This document shows, piece by piece, positions 1 through 8,611 of a stretch of 64,000 nt of DNA. The DNA comes from Streptomyces sp. V4I2 (GTDB taxonomy: Bacteria; Actinomycetota; Actinomycetes; Streptomycetales; Streptomycetaceae): the NCBI RefSeq assembly GCF_030817655.1, contig NZ_JAUSZM010000003.1, positions 8,308,001-8,372,000 on the forward strand. Direction: 5' to 3'. Within the stretch, counting starts at the first letter, position 1; each line of letters begins with the position of its first letter. The translations under genes and the position numbers were made by a program. A model generated the notes under the pieces. It did not search any database, was not told where the DNA came from, and saw only the letters and a program-made list of their open reading frames with translations.

Positions 1-300
1 GGTGTTCTGCAGCAGGCAGGGCGCGTTGCCGGCCTTGACCGCGTTGGTCAGCTGCTTCTGCATGGTCAGCTGGTCGGTGACCTTGGTGTACTTGAGCTGG
101 ACGTCCTTGTGCGAGGCGTTGAACGCCTTCACGACGGCCTCCTGGCCGTTCGCCCAGCCCCAGAAGGGGAGGGTGACCGGGCCGGACGACTTGGCGTCGT
201 CGCCGGAGTCCGATCCGCCGCACGCGGAGAGCAGACCTGACAACGCGAGTCCCGCCACGGCTGCGCGGGCGAACCTTCTCCGGGGGCTGGTGAAGTTCAT
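1..300 (-). CDS. Sugar ABC transporter substrate-binding lipoprotein (N-terminal part, cut by window edge)
   Basis: This is the first 100 codons of an extracellular solute-binding protein; the rest lies beyond the left edge. The start ATG is at 300-298 with a GAAGGAA ribosome site just upstream. The N-terminus has basic residues (SPRRRFARAA), a hydrophobic stretch and the lipobox LLSAC, so the mature protein should be lipid-anchored outside the membrane. After a Gly/Ser/Asp linker comes VTLPFWGWANGQEAVVKAF, the usual first strand and helix of family-1 sugar-binding proteins. A LacI regulator lies directly upstream in the same orientation and an operator-like site is at 644-655, so sugar-controlled expression is likely. 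The substrate cannot be read from this fragment. Confidence 0.9.
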   Translation of the reverse strand, partial: MNFTSPRRRFARAAVAGLALSGLLSACGGSDSGDDAKSSGPVTLPFWGWANGQEAVVKAFNASHKDVQLKYTKVTDQLTMQKQLTNAVKAGNAPCLLQNT

Positions 301-688
301 CTGACCGTGTTCCTTCGAAAAGTAGGGCGACTCAGAGGGGAGAGAACGGCGCCTCGATGTGGGCCGGGAACGGCGGCCGGAAACCATCGGCTCGCGGTTG
401 CGGGGGGTCGGCCAAGCGGAAGCTGTAGTAAGCGGTTGCTGGGACGGTAGGACGACGATCCCGCTCATAGCAAGAGGTGCGCGCCAATTTGTTACGCCGG
501 TTTGTCCGTGGGGTTATGTGCGGGTGCACACCTGCCGTGGCTGAGCAGGACCACATTTACGCAGGTCAGCAGCGCGGCGAGGGAATTCTGGCGGACCTCG
601 ACAGGTGTCCCCGGCGGACCGGGGACTCCGTCAAAAACTTCTAGAAAACGTTTACGAAACGATCTGCTTGCGGTGCTCGCTGCCTGCG
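301..688. promoter_or_regulatory. Intergenic control region of the binding-protein operon
   Basis: No gene is visible in these 388 bases. The stretch separates the LacI regulator stop (689) from the binding-protein start (300), so it must hold the promoter for the latter. It includes the operator-like site at 644-655. Base composition is visibly less G+C-rich around 420-520, as expected for promoter DNA. I could not fix a -10/-35 pair with confidence. Confidence 0.5.
644..655. promoter_or_regulatory. LacI-type operator candidate
   Basis: The sequence GAAAACGTTTAC contains the perfect palindrome AAACGTTT and pairs at its outer G/C, which matches the general form of LacI-family operators (a central CG with A/T-rich arms). 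A GAAAC follows at 656-660. It lies between a LacI repressor gene and the binding-protein gene that the repressor most likely controls. Confidence 0.5.
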
Positions 689-1777
689 TCAGCTGCGCCG
701 GGCAGGCGGCTGCACCGAGTTCCGTACGACGACATGGGTGCCCAGCACGAGATGGTCGCCGTCGCTGCCCTTGCGGCGGCCCCCGCCGCCCTCCCGCCGG
801 TCGGCGACCGCGCGCAGCGCGACCCGGCCCATCTCCTCGTACGGCACGTGCACGGTGGTGAGCTGCGGGGTGAGCTGGGACGCCAGCGGGATGTCGTCGT
901 AGCCGACGATCGAGACGTCCTCGGGCACCCTGAGCCCGCCCGCACGCAGCGCCTGCATCGCGCCCGCGGCGACCACGTCGGTCCCGGCCAGCACCGCGGT
1001 GAAGTCGAGCCCGTCGCGCAGACTGTCCTCGACGGCCTCGTACCCGTGCTCGTAGTCGTACGGCCCGTGCCGCACCATGTCCGGGTCGAAGGGCACGCCG
1101 TACGCCTCGAAGGCCCGCCGTGCGCCTTTCAACCGGCCCTGGGCGGTGGTGAGTTCGGCGTGGCCCGGCAGCACCAGGACCTTGCGGTGGCCGGCCGAGA
1201 GCAGATGGCTGGCCATGGCGTAGGCGCCGCCCTCGTTGTCGTAGTCGACCGTCGTGGCCGGTACGTCGCCCTCCAGGGGCGGCCTGCCCACCAGAACCAG
1301 GTGGGAGCCGGCCGCGTCCAGGGAGCGGGCGAAGCGGGCCATGCGCAGCTGGTACTCGTCGTAGTCGTAGGCGCCGCCGAGCAACACCACGGCAGCCACG
1401 CCCTGCTGGCGCATGAGATTCACCAGCGCGAGCTCCCGCTCGGGATCGTCGCCGGTGGTCCCCACCAGGGACAGCCAGCCGCGCAGCGTGGCCGCGCCCT
1501 CGACGCCCTTCGCCACGTGGGCGAACGCGGCGCCGGTGATGTTGTTGATGAGGATCGCGACCGTCGGCGTACCGCCCCCGGCGAGGGAGCGGGCGTGCGC
1601 GTTGGTGACGTAGTCCAGGTCGCCGACCACCTTCATCACCCGGCGGCGCAACTCCTCCGAGACCGGGTAGTTGCCCGACAGGACCCGCGACACGCTCGCC
1701 ACGGAGACCCCTGCCCGCTCCGCCACGTCGCGGATGGTGGCCCGTCCGGCGTCACCGGCCGCCTTGCGCTGACTCAC
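689..1777 (-). CDS. LacI-family transcriptional regulator 1
   Basis: A 362-residue repressor. Residues about 13-33 form the LacI helix-turn-helix (TIRDVAERAGVSVASVSRVL) followed by the hinge helix (NAHARSLAGG); residues 65-350 are the periplasmic-binding-protein-like effector domain, ending in the typical GYDDIPLASQLTPQLTTV and VPYEEMGRVALRA segments. I chose the GTG at 1777 because AAGGAG lies 8 bases upstream and the HTH begins where the family expects; an upstream in-frame extension to 2128 has no family similarity. It is clearly a paralog of the LacI protein at 15070-16125, sharing the DYDNEGGAYA and LDFTAVLAGTD segments. It probably represses the binding-protein operon to its left and may autoregulate through sites at 1832-2010. 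The effector sugar is unknown. Confidence 0.93.
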   Translation of the reverse strand: MSQRKAAGDAGRATIRDVAERAGVSVASVSRVLSGNYPVSEELRRRVMKVVGDLDYVTNAHARSLAGGGTPTVAILINNITGAAFAHVAKGVEGAATLRGWLSLVGTTGDDPERELALVNLMRQQGVAAVVLLGGAYDYDEYQLRMARFARSLDAAGSHLVLVGRPPLEGDVPATTVDYDNEGGAYAMASHLLSAGHRKVLVLPGHAELTTAQGRLKGARRAFEAYGVPFDPDMVRHGPYDYEHGYEAVEDSLRDGLDFTAVLAGTDVVAAGAMQALRAGGLRVPEDVSIVGYDDIPLASQLTPQLTTVHVPYEEMGRVALRAVADRREGGGGRRKGSDGDHLVLGTHVVVRNSVQPPARRS

Positions 1778-1889
1778 CGTTGCGGCTCCTTCATCGTTGC
1801 GACTGCTGCGCCGGACGACCGTGGCCCGGGCTTTCCAGCGGAGGGTCGGGGTTTCCAGCGGAGGTTTGGGGGGCCGGCTCAGCACCGGT

Positions 1890-1916
1890 GCGGAAACCGT
1901 ATCCCATGGTTTCCGC
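1890..1916. promoter_or_regulatory. Inverted repeat, probable LacI operator
   Basis: Perfect 9-bp arms GCGGAAACC and GGTTTCCGC are separated by 9 bp. The half-site GGAAACC recurs before LacI regulator 2 (16188-16194), which supports recognition by one or both LacI paralogs. It lies about 115 bp upstream of the GTG of LacI regulator 1. Confidence 0.5.
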
Positions 1917-1936
1917 CGACGGTTTCCGCCGGGTGA

Positions 1937-2024
1937 GGGGAGCCGATCCCTGCGGACGAGGGGAACCGGTCCCCGCCGGACAAGGAGAACCGATCTTCGC
2001 CGGATGCGCTGAGCCGATGAGGCC
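1937..2024. repeat. Imperfect 24-bp tandem repeats with AACCGRTC cores
   Basis: Consecutive units begin at 1937, 1960, 1984 and 2008. Each starts with a purine run (GGGGAGCCGATC, GGGGAACCGGTC, GGAGAACCGATC, GCTGAGCCGATG) and the first three continue into a CGCCGGAC-like tail. The spacing is close to two helical turns. The cores resemble the AACCGG motifs at 3484-3790, so I read this as a degenerate operator array rather than coding sequence. Confidence 0.4.
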
Positions 2025-2210
2025 GCGCACGGCAAGGGCCCACCAACGCCCACCACCCCCTGTCCCGGGCGCCGGCCGCGAGGGAGCGTGGAGACTCGAA
2101 GGGCTGAGCAGGGTCGGGCTCCCGGCACCGGCTTGGACGCCCCGTAGGCGACCGAGCCGTCGAACGCAGCGGCCCGGCTGCCGGATAGGGGGACCGACCG
2201 TCACCCATGA

Positions 2211-3224
2211 CTACGCAACTCGCGCCAAGTCCGAGTGTCGTACCTCATGAGTCAGCGGAACCCCCGCCACCAGCCGTTCCAGCTCCTCCACGACGATCTG
2301 CCCGAGCCGTTCCAGTTCGTTGCCGAGCGATCCCGCGATGTGCGGGGTGAGGAAGACGTTGGGCAGCCGGTAGAGCGGGGAGCCCGCGGGCAGCGGCTCG
2401 GGCTCGGTGACGTCGAGGATCGCGTGCAGTCGGCCGGAGACCAGCTCGTCGGTGAGCGCGTCGTGGTCGATCAGGGCGCCGCGGGAGGTGTTGATGAGGA
2501 CGCCGCCGTCCTTGATCAGGGCGAGTCTGCCGGCGTCGAGCATGCGGTAGGTCTCGGGGATGTCGGGGGCGTGCAGGGACACGATGTCGCTGTGTCTGAG
2601 CAGGTCGTCCAGCGGCAGCAGCTCGGCGCCCAGGGCGGCGGCCTCGGCGGCGCTGACGTACGGGTCGTGCAGCAGCACCGAGAAGTCGAACGGACGGAGC
2701 AGTTCGAGCAGTCGGCGGCCCACCCGGGACGCGCCGATGACGCCGATGCGGCGGCCGACGTTGCCGGTGTGCGCGGTGTCGGTGGGGGTCGGGTAGGTGT
2801 GGCCGGCGCGGAAGCGCTCGCGGTGGGTGAAGGTGTCCTTCCCCGCGAGCAGGATCATCGCGAGGGTGTACTCCGCGACCGGCAGGGCGTTGGCGGTCAC
2901 CGCGCTGGAGACGGCGATCCCGCGCTTCCACAGTTCCTCGCCGACCAGCGAACGGACCGAGCCCGCGGCGTGCAGGACCGCGCGCAGCCGGGGTGCCGCG
3001 GCGAGGACGTCGGCGTCGAGGGCGGGGCAGCCCCAGCCGGTGATCAGGAACTCGGCCCGGGCCAGGGCGTCCGCCGCGGTCGGATCGGTGAAGTCCCGTA
3101 CGACGAGGGCGGGGTCGAGGTCGGCGGCCTGCGTCAGCCGGGCCATGAGCGGCGGGGGGAAGAGCAGGGGGAGGTGTACCGGATCCATGGCGAACACGGC
3201 CCTGGGTGGCTGCGGGCTGGGCAT
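2211..3224 (-). CDS. D-isomer-specific 2-hydroxyacid dehydrogenase (NAD-binding)
   Basis: A 337-residue cytosolic dehydrogenase that would reduce a 2-keto acid or oxidise a D-2-hydroxy acid. The Rossmann fingerprint is a variant, GVIGASRVGRRLLELL, near residue 160. The catalytic Arg is in INTSRGALID, the Glu in the VTEPEPLPAGSPL segment, and the acid/base His in TPHIAGSLGNE. The ATG at 3224 has CAGGAGAG five bases upstream. The gene lies between LacI regulator 1 and the polysaccharide-utilisation operon and is preceded by TGGATGGAAAC, a sequence also found before LacI regulator 2. In sugar-acid loci such enzymes usually act on keto acids from uronate breakdown, but the substrate here is inference. 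A decayed paralog lies at 54335-55260. Confidence 0.9.
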   Translation of the reverse strand: MPSPQPPRAVFAMDPVHLPLLFPPPLMARLTQAADLDPALVVRDFTDPTAADALARAEFLITGWGCPALDADVLAAAPRLRAVLHAAGSVRSLVGEELWKRGIAVSSAVTANALPVAEYTLAMILLAGKDTFTHRERFRAGHTYPTPTDTAHTGNVGRRIGVIGASRVGRRLLELLRPFDFSVLLHDPYVSAAEAAALGAELLPLDDLLRHSDIVSLHAPDIPETYRMLDAGRLALIKDGGVLINTSRGALIDHDALTDELVSGRLHAILDVTEPEPLPAGSPLYRLPNVFLTPHIAGSLGNELERLGQIVVEELERLVAGVPLTHEVRHSDLARVA

Positions 3225-3835
3225 GTCTCTCCTGACACACTGGATGGAAACATTTTCAGAAAGCGTCTTCTACCGTAGATCTGGCGATGACAGGCGGTCA
3301 ATCGGCAGGATGGAGTGGTGAAGACGACGTTGGTCGGGCGTCGGTCGGGTTTGGCCGATGGTTCGGAGTGCCGGATGTCGTGAAATCGCTTACCGCGGCT
3401 TGCCATCGCGTGCCGCGGGTCCCCGGGAGCGTGCGCGGGGCTCCGGGTGGAGATCGGGCTGTCGGGCTGGGGCTAGAGGCTGGGCAACCGGTTCCCGACA
3501 TCGGGCCTCCGGAACCGCCGTCCCGCTCCCGTTTCCTGCGCAGATCAGGCCGCGTTCCACCGGCCTGGCTCGGCCGGTCGGCCCATGACGTCGAGGTTAC
3601 ACAGTCTTTTCGAAAATTCGCCAAGACTCTTGACGTCGTTTCCGGACAGGAAGAAGCTCTGCCCCAACGCAAGACAACCGGTTGCCCAGACGGTTGCCGA
3701 TCGGGCTGTTGAGTCGATTGCTGAATCGGTTGTCCGAACCGGTCGCCCGAATGGGTCGACGAACCGGCTGCCGCGATCGACGAGCCGATCTTTGGTCGAT
3801 ATCCCGAACGGAACAGAGCAGGAGGTGGTGCGTTC
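3225..3835. promoter_or_regulatory. Divergent control region rich in AACCGGTT-like sites
   Basis: These 611 bases between the dehydrogenase (minus strand) and the polysaccharide operon (plus strand) hold no supportable gene. Features seen are TGGATGGAAACATTTTC (3241-3257), CAACCGGTTCCC (3485-3496), the palindrome TTTTCGAAAA (3607-3616), a TTGACG that could be a -35 element (3630-3635), ACAACCGGTTGCCC (3674-3687), and further degenerate copies: CGGTTGCCGATC, ATCGGTTGTCCGAACCGGTC and CGAACCGGCTGCC up to about 3790. The ribosome site GGAGG is at 3821-3825. The region probably carries two divergent promoters under LacI control. Confidence 0.55.
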
Positions 3836-5185
3836 ATGCGCCCACATGCCGGTGCCCCCCTGAGCCGCCGCCGATTTCTCGCCCTCTCGGCGGCCGGAGC
3901 CGCGACCGGAGCCGCGGCGCTCAACGGCTGCGCCCTGCAGGTGTCCACCGGGGTGAGCGGCCCGGGCGAGACCGTCACGGTGATGGCGAAGCCCGACGAC
4001 ATCTCCCCTGAACTGGTCCAACAGGCCCAGAAGGACCTCGGCCTCAAGATCGTCACGGTGCGGTACGACCTCACCAAGCTGATCGGGATGATGACCAACG
4101 GCAACCCGCCCGACCTGGTGCGCGGTGTCGGTGCCACGGACGCGCCGTACTTCGCCGCGCGGGAGGTGATGGAGGACCTGGACCCGTACTTCGCCAGGAG
4201 CACGGTGCTCAGGCTCGACGACCTGGACCCGGTCAACGACCTGTGGCGCTTCGACGGCCGCACCCAGGGCAAGGGGCCGCGCTACGGCATGGCGAAGGAC
4301 TTCTCCCAGGACTCCATGTTCTGGTACAACACCGCGCTCTTCGACAAGGCGGGCGTCGGCCACCCGCCGGAGCTGGAGCCGGTCACCTTCGAGGAGTGGC
4401 TGGAAACCGCCAAGCGGCTCACGCAGCGCAAGAACGGCCAGACGACCGTCTTCGGCGGCAGCTACAACGGCGTGAACACCACCAACCTCCTGGCGAGCCT
4501 GACGGCGGCCGCCGGCGGAAGCCTCTTCAGCGACGACTTCTCCCGGATCGACTTCACCACCCCCGAGGCCCGCAAGGCGCTGGGCTGGTACATCGACTAC
4601 GGCCGGACGAAGGTCGGGCCGAGCATCATCCAGCCCGACCCCAACGCCTGGGACGGGCCCACCTACCAGGCGAACCGCATGGCCATGTCGGGCAGCGGCT
4701 ACTGGCTCGGCGGTCTGATCAACGCCGACAAGAAGCTGGCACCGGTCTCCCGCCTCGCCCCCGCGCCCGTCTTCCAGGGCGGCCAGCGGGTCAGCCCCTG
4801 TCAGGCCGGCACCGGTTTCTGGATGCCGAGCAAGGGGCGGAACAAGGAGGCCGCCTGGCGGGTCTTCGAGTGGTTCTTCGGCGAGGCACCCGCCAAGGCG
4901 CGCGCGTCCGGCGGCTGGGGCATCCCCACCCTGAAGTCACTGCGGCCGCTGATGCCTGCTCAGGAGACCTATCAGAAACGGGAGTTGGTGGTGCAGAACG
5001 CCGAGCTGAAGCACTTCTCGGTGATCGCCTTCACGCCGTACGCCACGGCGGACTCGCTCTACGCCCTCTTCAACCAGCACGCCCCCGCCGCGATGAACGG
5101 ACAGATGTCGGTCGACACCCTGGCCGGACGCCTCAACTCGGTCATGAACGAGCAGCTCAAGCGCGGTAAGGAGCAGGTGGGATGA
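3836..5185 (+). CDS. Sugar ABC transporter substrate-binding lipoprotein
   Basis: A 449-residue extracellular solute-binding protein (family 1). The N-terminus has a twin-arginine signal (SRRRFLALSAAGAA) ending in the lipobox LNGC, which points to Tat export and lipid anchoring. The rest has the usual binding-protein layout, with FWYNTALFDKAGV in the first lobe hinge region and the KALGWYIDYG and PSKGRNKEAAWRVFEWF helices near the C-terminus. The ATG at 3836 follows GGAGG at 3821-3825. It is the first gene of an operon: its stop overlaps the next start as ATGA. The downstream lyases and esterase suggest that it binds oligosaccharides released from a uronic-acid-containing polysaccharide. Confidence 0.95.
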   Translation: MRPHAGAPLSRRRFLALSAAGAATGAAALNGCALQVSTGVSGPGETVTVMAKPDDISPELVQQAQKDLGLKIVTVRYDLTKLIGMMTNGNPPDLVRGVGATDAPYFAAREVMEDLDPYFARSTVLRLDDLDPVNDLWRFDGRTQGKGPRYGMAKDFSQDSMFWYNTALFDKAGVGHPPELEPVTFEEWLETAKRLTQRKNGQTTVFGGSYNGVNTTNLLASLTAAAGGSLFSDDFSRIDFTTPEARKALGWYIDYGRTKVGPSIIQPDPNAWDGPTYQANRMAMSGSGYWLGGLINADKKLAPVSRLAPAPVFQGGQRVSPCQAGTGFWMPSKGRNKEAAWRVFEWFFGEAPAKARASGGWGIPTLKSLRPLMPAQETYQKRELVVQNAELKHFSVIAFTPYATADSLYALFNQHAPAAMNGQMSVDTLAGRLNSVMNEQLKRGKEQVG

Positions 5186-6184
5186 CGGTCGACCAGATCT
5201 CCTCCGTCGCGGAGCGGCCGCCCGGCCCGGCCACGGGCGCCGGCCGGGCGCCGGCTTCGGACCGGCCGCGGACCTCCATGACCGCGCGCAGGCACCGGGC
5301 GTTCTACATGTTCACCTCGCCCTGGATCATCGGGTTCCTGCTGCTGACCATCGTGCCGATGGCGTACGCGCTGTGGCTGAGTTTCACCACCTTCGACGGC
5401 ATCTCGCCCAACTGGCGCTACGTCGGGTTCGGCAACTACACCGAGCTGCTCGCCGACTCCACGACCTGGGACTCCCTGGGCCGCACCGGCCTGTTCGCGC
5501 TGACCTCGGTACCGCTGTCGATCATCGCCGGACTCGGGCTCGCCGTTCTGGTCAACCGGCCGATCAAGGCACGCGGGCTGTTCCGCACCCTGCTCTATCT
5601 CCCGGCCGTGGTGCCGCCGGTGGGCGTGGGCCTCGCCTTCAAGGCGCTCTTCGACCAGAACTCCGGTGCCGCCAACGGCGCCCTGACCCTGTTCGGCTTC
5701 GACGCCCTCGGCTGGCTCGCCGACCCCTACGCCCGCTACGTGCTCCTGATGAGCGTGCTGTGGGCCGCCGGAAACATCATGATCATCTCGCTGGCCGGGC
5801 TCCAGGACGTGCCCCGCGAACTCCACGAGGCGGCCCGCATCGACGGCGCGAGCGCCTGGCGGACCTTCCGCAGCATCACCGTGCCGCTGCTCTCGCCGGT
5901 GCTGCTCTTCCAGACGGTGACCGGCGTGATCGCCTCGGTGCAGACCATCATGCCGCTGCTGCTGACCCCGGACGGCACGACCGCGGGCGTCACCCGCGCT
6001 GCCGCAGTCCAACTACCTCTACATGATGCACGTGTTCGGGCAGTACTTCGCGCTCGGCCGCTACGGCTACGCCTCCGCACTGCTGTGGGTGCTCTTCGTG
6101 CTGATCCTCATCGTGACCGGACTCATCTTCAAGTTCACGTCCGGCGTGGTGTTCTACAACGTCGACCCGGAGGCGAAGAAGTGA
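5182..6184 (+). pseudogene. Frameshifted sugar ABC transporter permease (MalF/UgpA type)
   Basis: The gene encodes an inner-membrane permease with the EAA loop ELHEAARIDGASAWRTFRSITVPLL, split here across residues about 210-235. It reads well from the ATG at 5182 up to about 5996 (TTAGVTR). The true continuation, LPQSNYLYMMHVFGQYFALG through to VVFYNVDPEAKK and TGA at 6182-6184, then lies in the next frame. One extra base or a missing CG in the CGCG run near 5997-6002 would explain it. Without correction the frame runs straight through into the next permease, giving a false fusion. The intact flanking genes and tight overlaps (ATGA before, GTGA after) suggest either a recent mutation or a sequencing error. 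If real, import by this system should be lost. Confidence 0.8.
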
Positions 6185-7044
6185 CAGCCACCAGCCTGCG
6201 CCCCAACTCGGCCCCCCGGGTGCGGATACGCGTCAACCGCCTTGTCCTCTACACCGTTCTCGTCTCCCTCACCGGCCTGTTCCTCGGCCCGGTCGGCTGG
6301 CTGATCCTCACCGGGCTCAAGACCCCGGCCGAACTGGCCGCGTCCCCCGTGCACTGGCTGCCCACCGACTTCCAGTGGCACAACTTCGCCGACGCCTTCA
6401 ACCTGATCGACTTCCTCGGCTACGCCCGCAACTCCCTGATCATCGCGACCATCTACGCCACCCTGGTCACCCTCAGCTCGGCCTGGGTCGGCTTCGGATT
6501 CGCCCGCCTGGACGCGCCCGGCAAGAAGCCGCTGTTCGGCATCCTGCTCTGCTCGATGATGCTGCCCCAGCTCATCACCCTGCTGCCGACCTACCTGATC
6601 TTCGCCAAGCTCGGCATGGTCGACACCTACTGGCCGTGGGTGCTGTGGGGCCTGGCCGCCGCCCCGTATCTCGTCTTCCTCTTCCGCCAGTTCTTCGCCG
6701 GCCTGCCGCGCGAGCTGGAGGAGGCCGCGATCGTCGACGGCTGCGGCTACGCCACGATCTTCTGGCGGATCTTCCTGCCGCAGTCCTGGCCCGTGCTGTC
6801 CGCGAGCTTCGTGATCGCCTTCACCTGGAGCTGGGGGGACTACATCGCGCCCCAACTCCTGCTGTCGACCGACAAGTCGACGCTCGCCGTCGCCGTCATG
6901 TCGACGTACGTCACCTCGGCCGGCACCCCGGTCGCCAACCTCCAGGCCGCGGCCTCCGTGATGTACGTCGTCCCGATCCTGCTGATCTTCCTGATCGCCC
7001 AGCGCGGTTTCGTGGCCGGGATGTCCACGACCGGACTGAAGTAA
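6181..7044 (+). CDS. Carbohydrate ABC transporter permease (MalG type)
   Basis: A 287-residue inner-membrane protein with about six transmembrane helices, starting at the GTG that overlaps the stop of the preceding permease (GTGA). It has the inner-membrane-domain EAA motif ELEEAAIVDGCGYATIFWRI around residues 180-200, which docks the ATPase subunit, and a typical MalG C-terminus (AQRGFVAGMSTTGLK). No ATPase gene is in this operon; streptomycetes commonly use the shared MsiK ATPase encoded elsewhere. It forms the transporter with the binding protein at 3836 and the frameshifted permease. Confidence 0.94.
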   Translation: MTATSLRPNSAPRVRIRVNRLVLYTVLVSLTGLFLGPVGWLILTGLKTPAELAASPVHWLPTDFQWHNFADAFNLIDFLGYARNSLIIATIYATLVTLSSAWVGFGFARLDAPGKKPLFGILLCSMMLPQLITLLPTYLIFAKLGMVDTYWPWVLWGLAAAPYLVFLFRQFFAGLPRELEEAAIVDGCGYATIFWRIFLPQSWPVLSASFVIAFTWSWGDYIAPQLLLSTDKSTLAVAVMSTYVTSAGTPVANLQAAASVMYVVPILLIFLIAQRGFVAGMSTTGLK

Positions 7045-7078
7045 TCCCTCTTACCGAACCTTGTGCAAGGAGTTACGC

Positions 7079-8611
7079 ATGAACGCGCCCCTGTCACGCC
7101 GGACCACCCTCCAGGCCGCCGGTGTCATCGCTGCCGCCGGCCTGGCGGGCAGCATCGCGGGAACCGCACAGGCCGCCGCGGCGGAGGAGGACGGCACCGC
7201 CGGCGACAGCGTGGTCATCCACCCGACGCTTCCGAAGGTGCCTGTCAACAACTCCTTCACCGTCAAGGTCCGGCCGCTCGGCGGTACCTGGCAGAAGCTC
7301 GGCGTCTACCTGGCCAAGCTCGCACTGATCGACGCGAACACCGGCAGCAACAGGGCCCAGAGCTCCTCCTGGGCCGCCTTCGACTTCTCCGGCACCGTCG
7401 AGGTCGAGGTCACGTACAACCCGGGCGGCGGCGAGAAGGTCCGCATCCGCCCGGACTCGTACGGCATCAAGCCCGAGGTGCTCGGCAGCACCGCGCGCTT
7501 CACCCTGGACCGGCCCCGCAACCTCGTCGTCCAGATCGACGACAAGATCTTCGACTGCCTGCACCTGTTCGCGAACCCGATCGAGCAGGACGTGCCCACC
7601 GAGGGCGACAAGAAGGTCATGTACTTCGGGCCCGGTCTGCACACCCACCCCGACCGGACCCTGAAGGTGCCCAGCGGCACCACCGTCTACCTGGCCCCGG
7701 GCGCCGTCCTCACCTCCAGTGTGATCTTCGAGGGCGTGGAGAACTCCCGGCTGATCGGCCGCGGCGTGGTCTACGACACGACCGGCGGCGCGGTCTTCGT
7801 CCGCAAGTGCGAGAACGTCACGATCGACGGCGTCACGATCCTCAACCCCCGGTACGAGAACATCAGAGTCGCCGAGTCCAAGAACCTCACCATCAAGAAC
7901 CTGCGCGCCTTCAGCCACCAGGGCTGGGGCGACGGCATCCAGCTCTACTGCTCCGAGAACGTCACGATCGACGGCTGCTTCCTGCGCACCTCCGACGACT
8001 GTGTCGCCCTCTACACCCACCGCTGGGACTTCTACGGCGACACCCGCAACATCACCGTCAAGAACTGCTCCCTCTGGGCCGACGTCGCCCACCCGATCAA
8101 CATCGGCGTGCACGGCAACTCCGACACCCCCGAGATGCTGGAGAACCTGCGCTACGAGAACATCGACATCCTCGACCACCGCGAGCCGCAGGTGACCTAC
8201 CAGGGCGCCATCGCCTTCATGGTCGGCGACAGCAACGTCGTCCGGAACGTCAGGTTCGACAACATCCGCGTGGAGGACTTCCGCTGGGGCCAGCTCATCC
8301 ACATGCGGGTCGAGTACAACCCGAAGTACAACACGTCGGCAGGCCGGAGCATCGAGTCCGTCTACATCAAGGACCTCAGCTACAACGGCAACAACGCCGA
8401 CCTCTCGATCATCGCCGGCCTCGACGCCGAACACGCGATCAAGGACGTCACCTTCGAGAACCTCCTCGTCAACGGCAAGGTGATCGCCGACAGCACGGGC
8501 AAGCCGAAGTGGTATCTGGCCTCGGACGGCGTGCCCATGTTCGTCAACGAGCACGTGACGAACCTGAAGTTCCTCACCACCGCCGAGGCCGAGGCGGCCG
8601 CCGCGTCATGA
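7079..8611 (+). CDS. Secreted GH28-like right-handed beta-helix glycosidase
   Basis: A 510-residue exported protein. The N-terminus carries a twin-arginine signal (SRRTTLQAAGVIAAAGLAG) with likely cleavage after AQA. The body is a parallel beta-helix with repeated NVTIDGV/NLTIKNL turns. Residues corresponding to the GH28 active site appear as QGWGDGIQLY, TSDDCVALY (two Asp) and NIGVHGNSD; the usual polygalacturonase RIK motif is not obvious, so the exact specificity is open. Polygalacturonase-like, rhamnogalacturonan-hydrolase-like or dextranase-like (GH49) activity are the alternatives. The ATG at 7079 is preceded by AAGGAG. It is the fourth gene of the operon and its stop overlaps the next start. 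Confidence 0.85.
   Translation: MNAPLSRRTTLQAAGVIAAAGLAGSIAGTAQAAAAEEDGTAGDSVVIHPTLPKVPVNNSFTVKVRPLGGTWQKLGVYLAKLALIDANTGSNRAQSSSWAAFDFSGTVEVEVTYNPGGGEKVRIRPDSYGIKPEVLGSTARFTLDRPRNLVVQIDDKIFDCLHLFANPIEQDVPTEGDKKVMYFGPGLHTHPDRTLKVPSGTTVYLAPGAVLTSSVIFEGVENSRLIGRGVVYDTTGGAVFVRKCENVTIDGVTILNPRYENIRVAESKNLTIKNLRAFSHQGWGDGIQLYCSENVTIDGCFLRTSDDCVALYTHRWDFYGDTRNITVKNCSLWADVAHPINIGVHGNSDTPEMLENLRYENIDILDHREPQVTYQGAIAFMVGDSNVVRNVRFDNIRVEDFRWGQLIHMRVEYNPKYNTSAGRSIESVYIKDLSYNGNNADLSIIAGLDAEHAIKDVTFENLLVNGKVIADSTGKPKWYLASDGVPMFVNEHVTNLKFLTTAEAEAAAAS

Larger units (their letters stand above)
1778..2210. promoter_or_regulatory. Upstream region of LacI regulator 1, with operator-like repeats
   Basis: No convincing gene is present. 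Going away from the LacI start there are two copies of TTTCCAGCGGAGG (1832-1844 and 1852-1864, 20 bp apart), an inverted repeat GCGGAAACC / GGTTTCCGC (1890-1898 and 1908-1916), and about three and a half degenerate 24-bp units between 1937 and 2024 each built on GGRRANCCGRTC. These resemble half-sites and full sites of LacI-type operators. The far end of the stretch lies just beyond the stop of the dehydrogenase gene. Confidence 0.5.

Noticed and set aside
605..1936. Long plus-strand open frame of 443 codons opposite LacI regulator 1
   Set aside because: It is antisense to a clear LacI gene; its product is an unnatural mix of Val, Arg, Gly and His, typical of G+C-rich shadow frames, and it has no ribosome site.
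1937..2024. 24-bp repeats considered as a CRISPR array
   Set aside because: Units are contiguous and degenerate with no unique spacers, and there are no cas genes.
5182..7044. A single 620-residue fused permease
   Set aside because: The middle (about 6000-6180) is nonsense in this frame while the next frame encodes the normal permease C-terminus, so the fusion is caused by a frameshift.
7063..8607. N-terminal extension of the large lyase frame back to 7063
   Set aside because: The stretch is the out-of-frame shadow of the GH28-like gene (very Arg/Pro-rich); the real lyase begins at the ATGA overlap at 8608.
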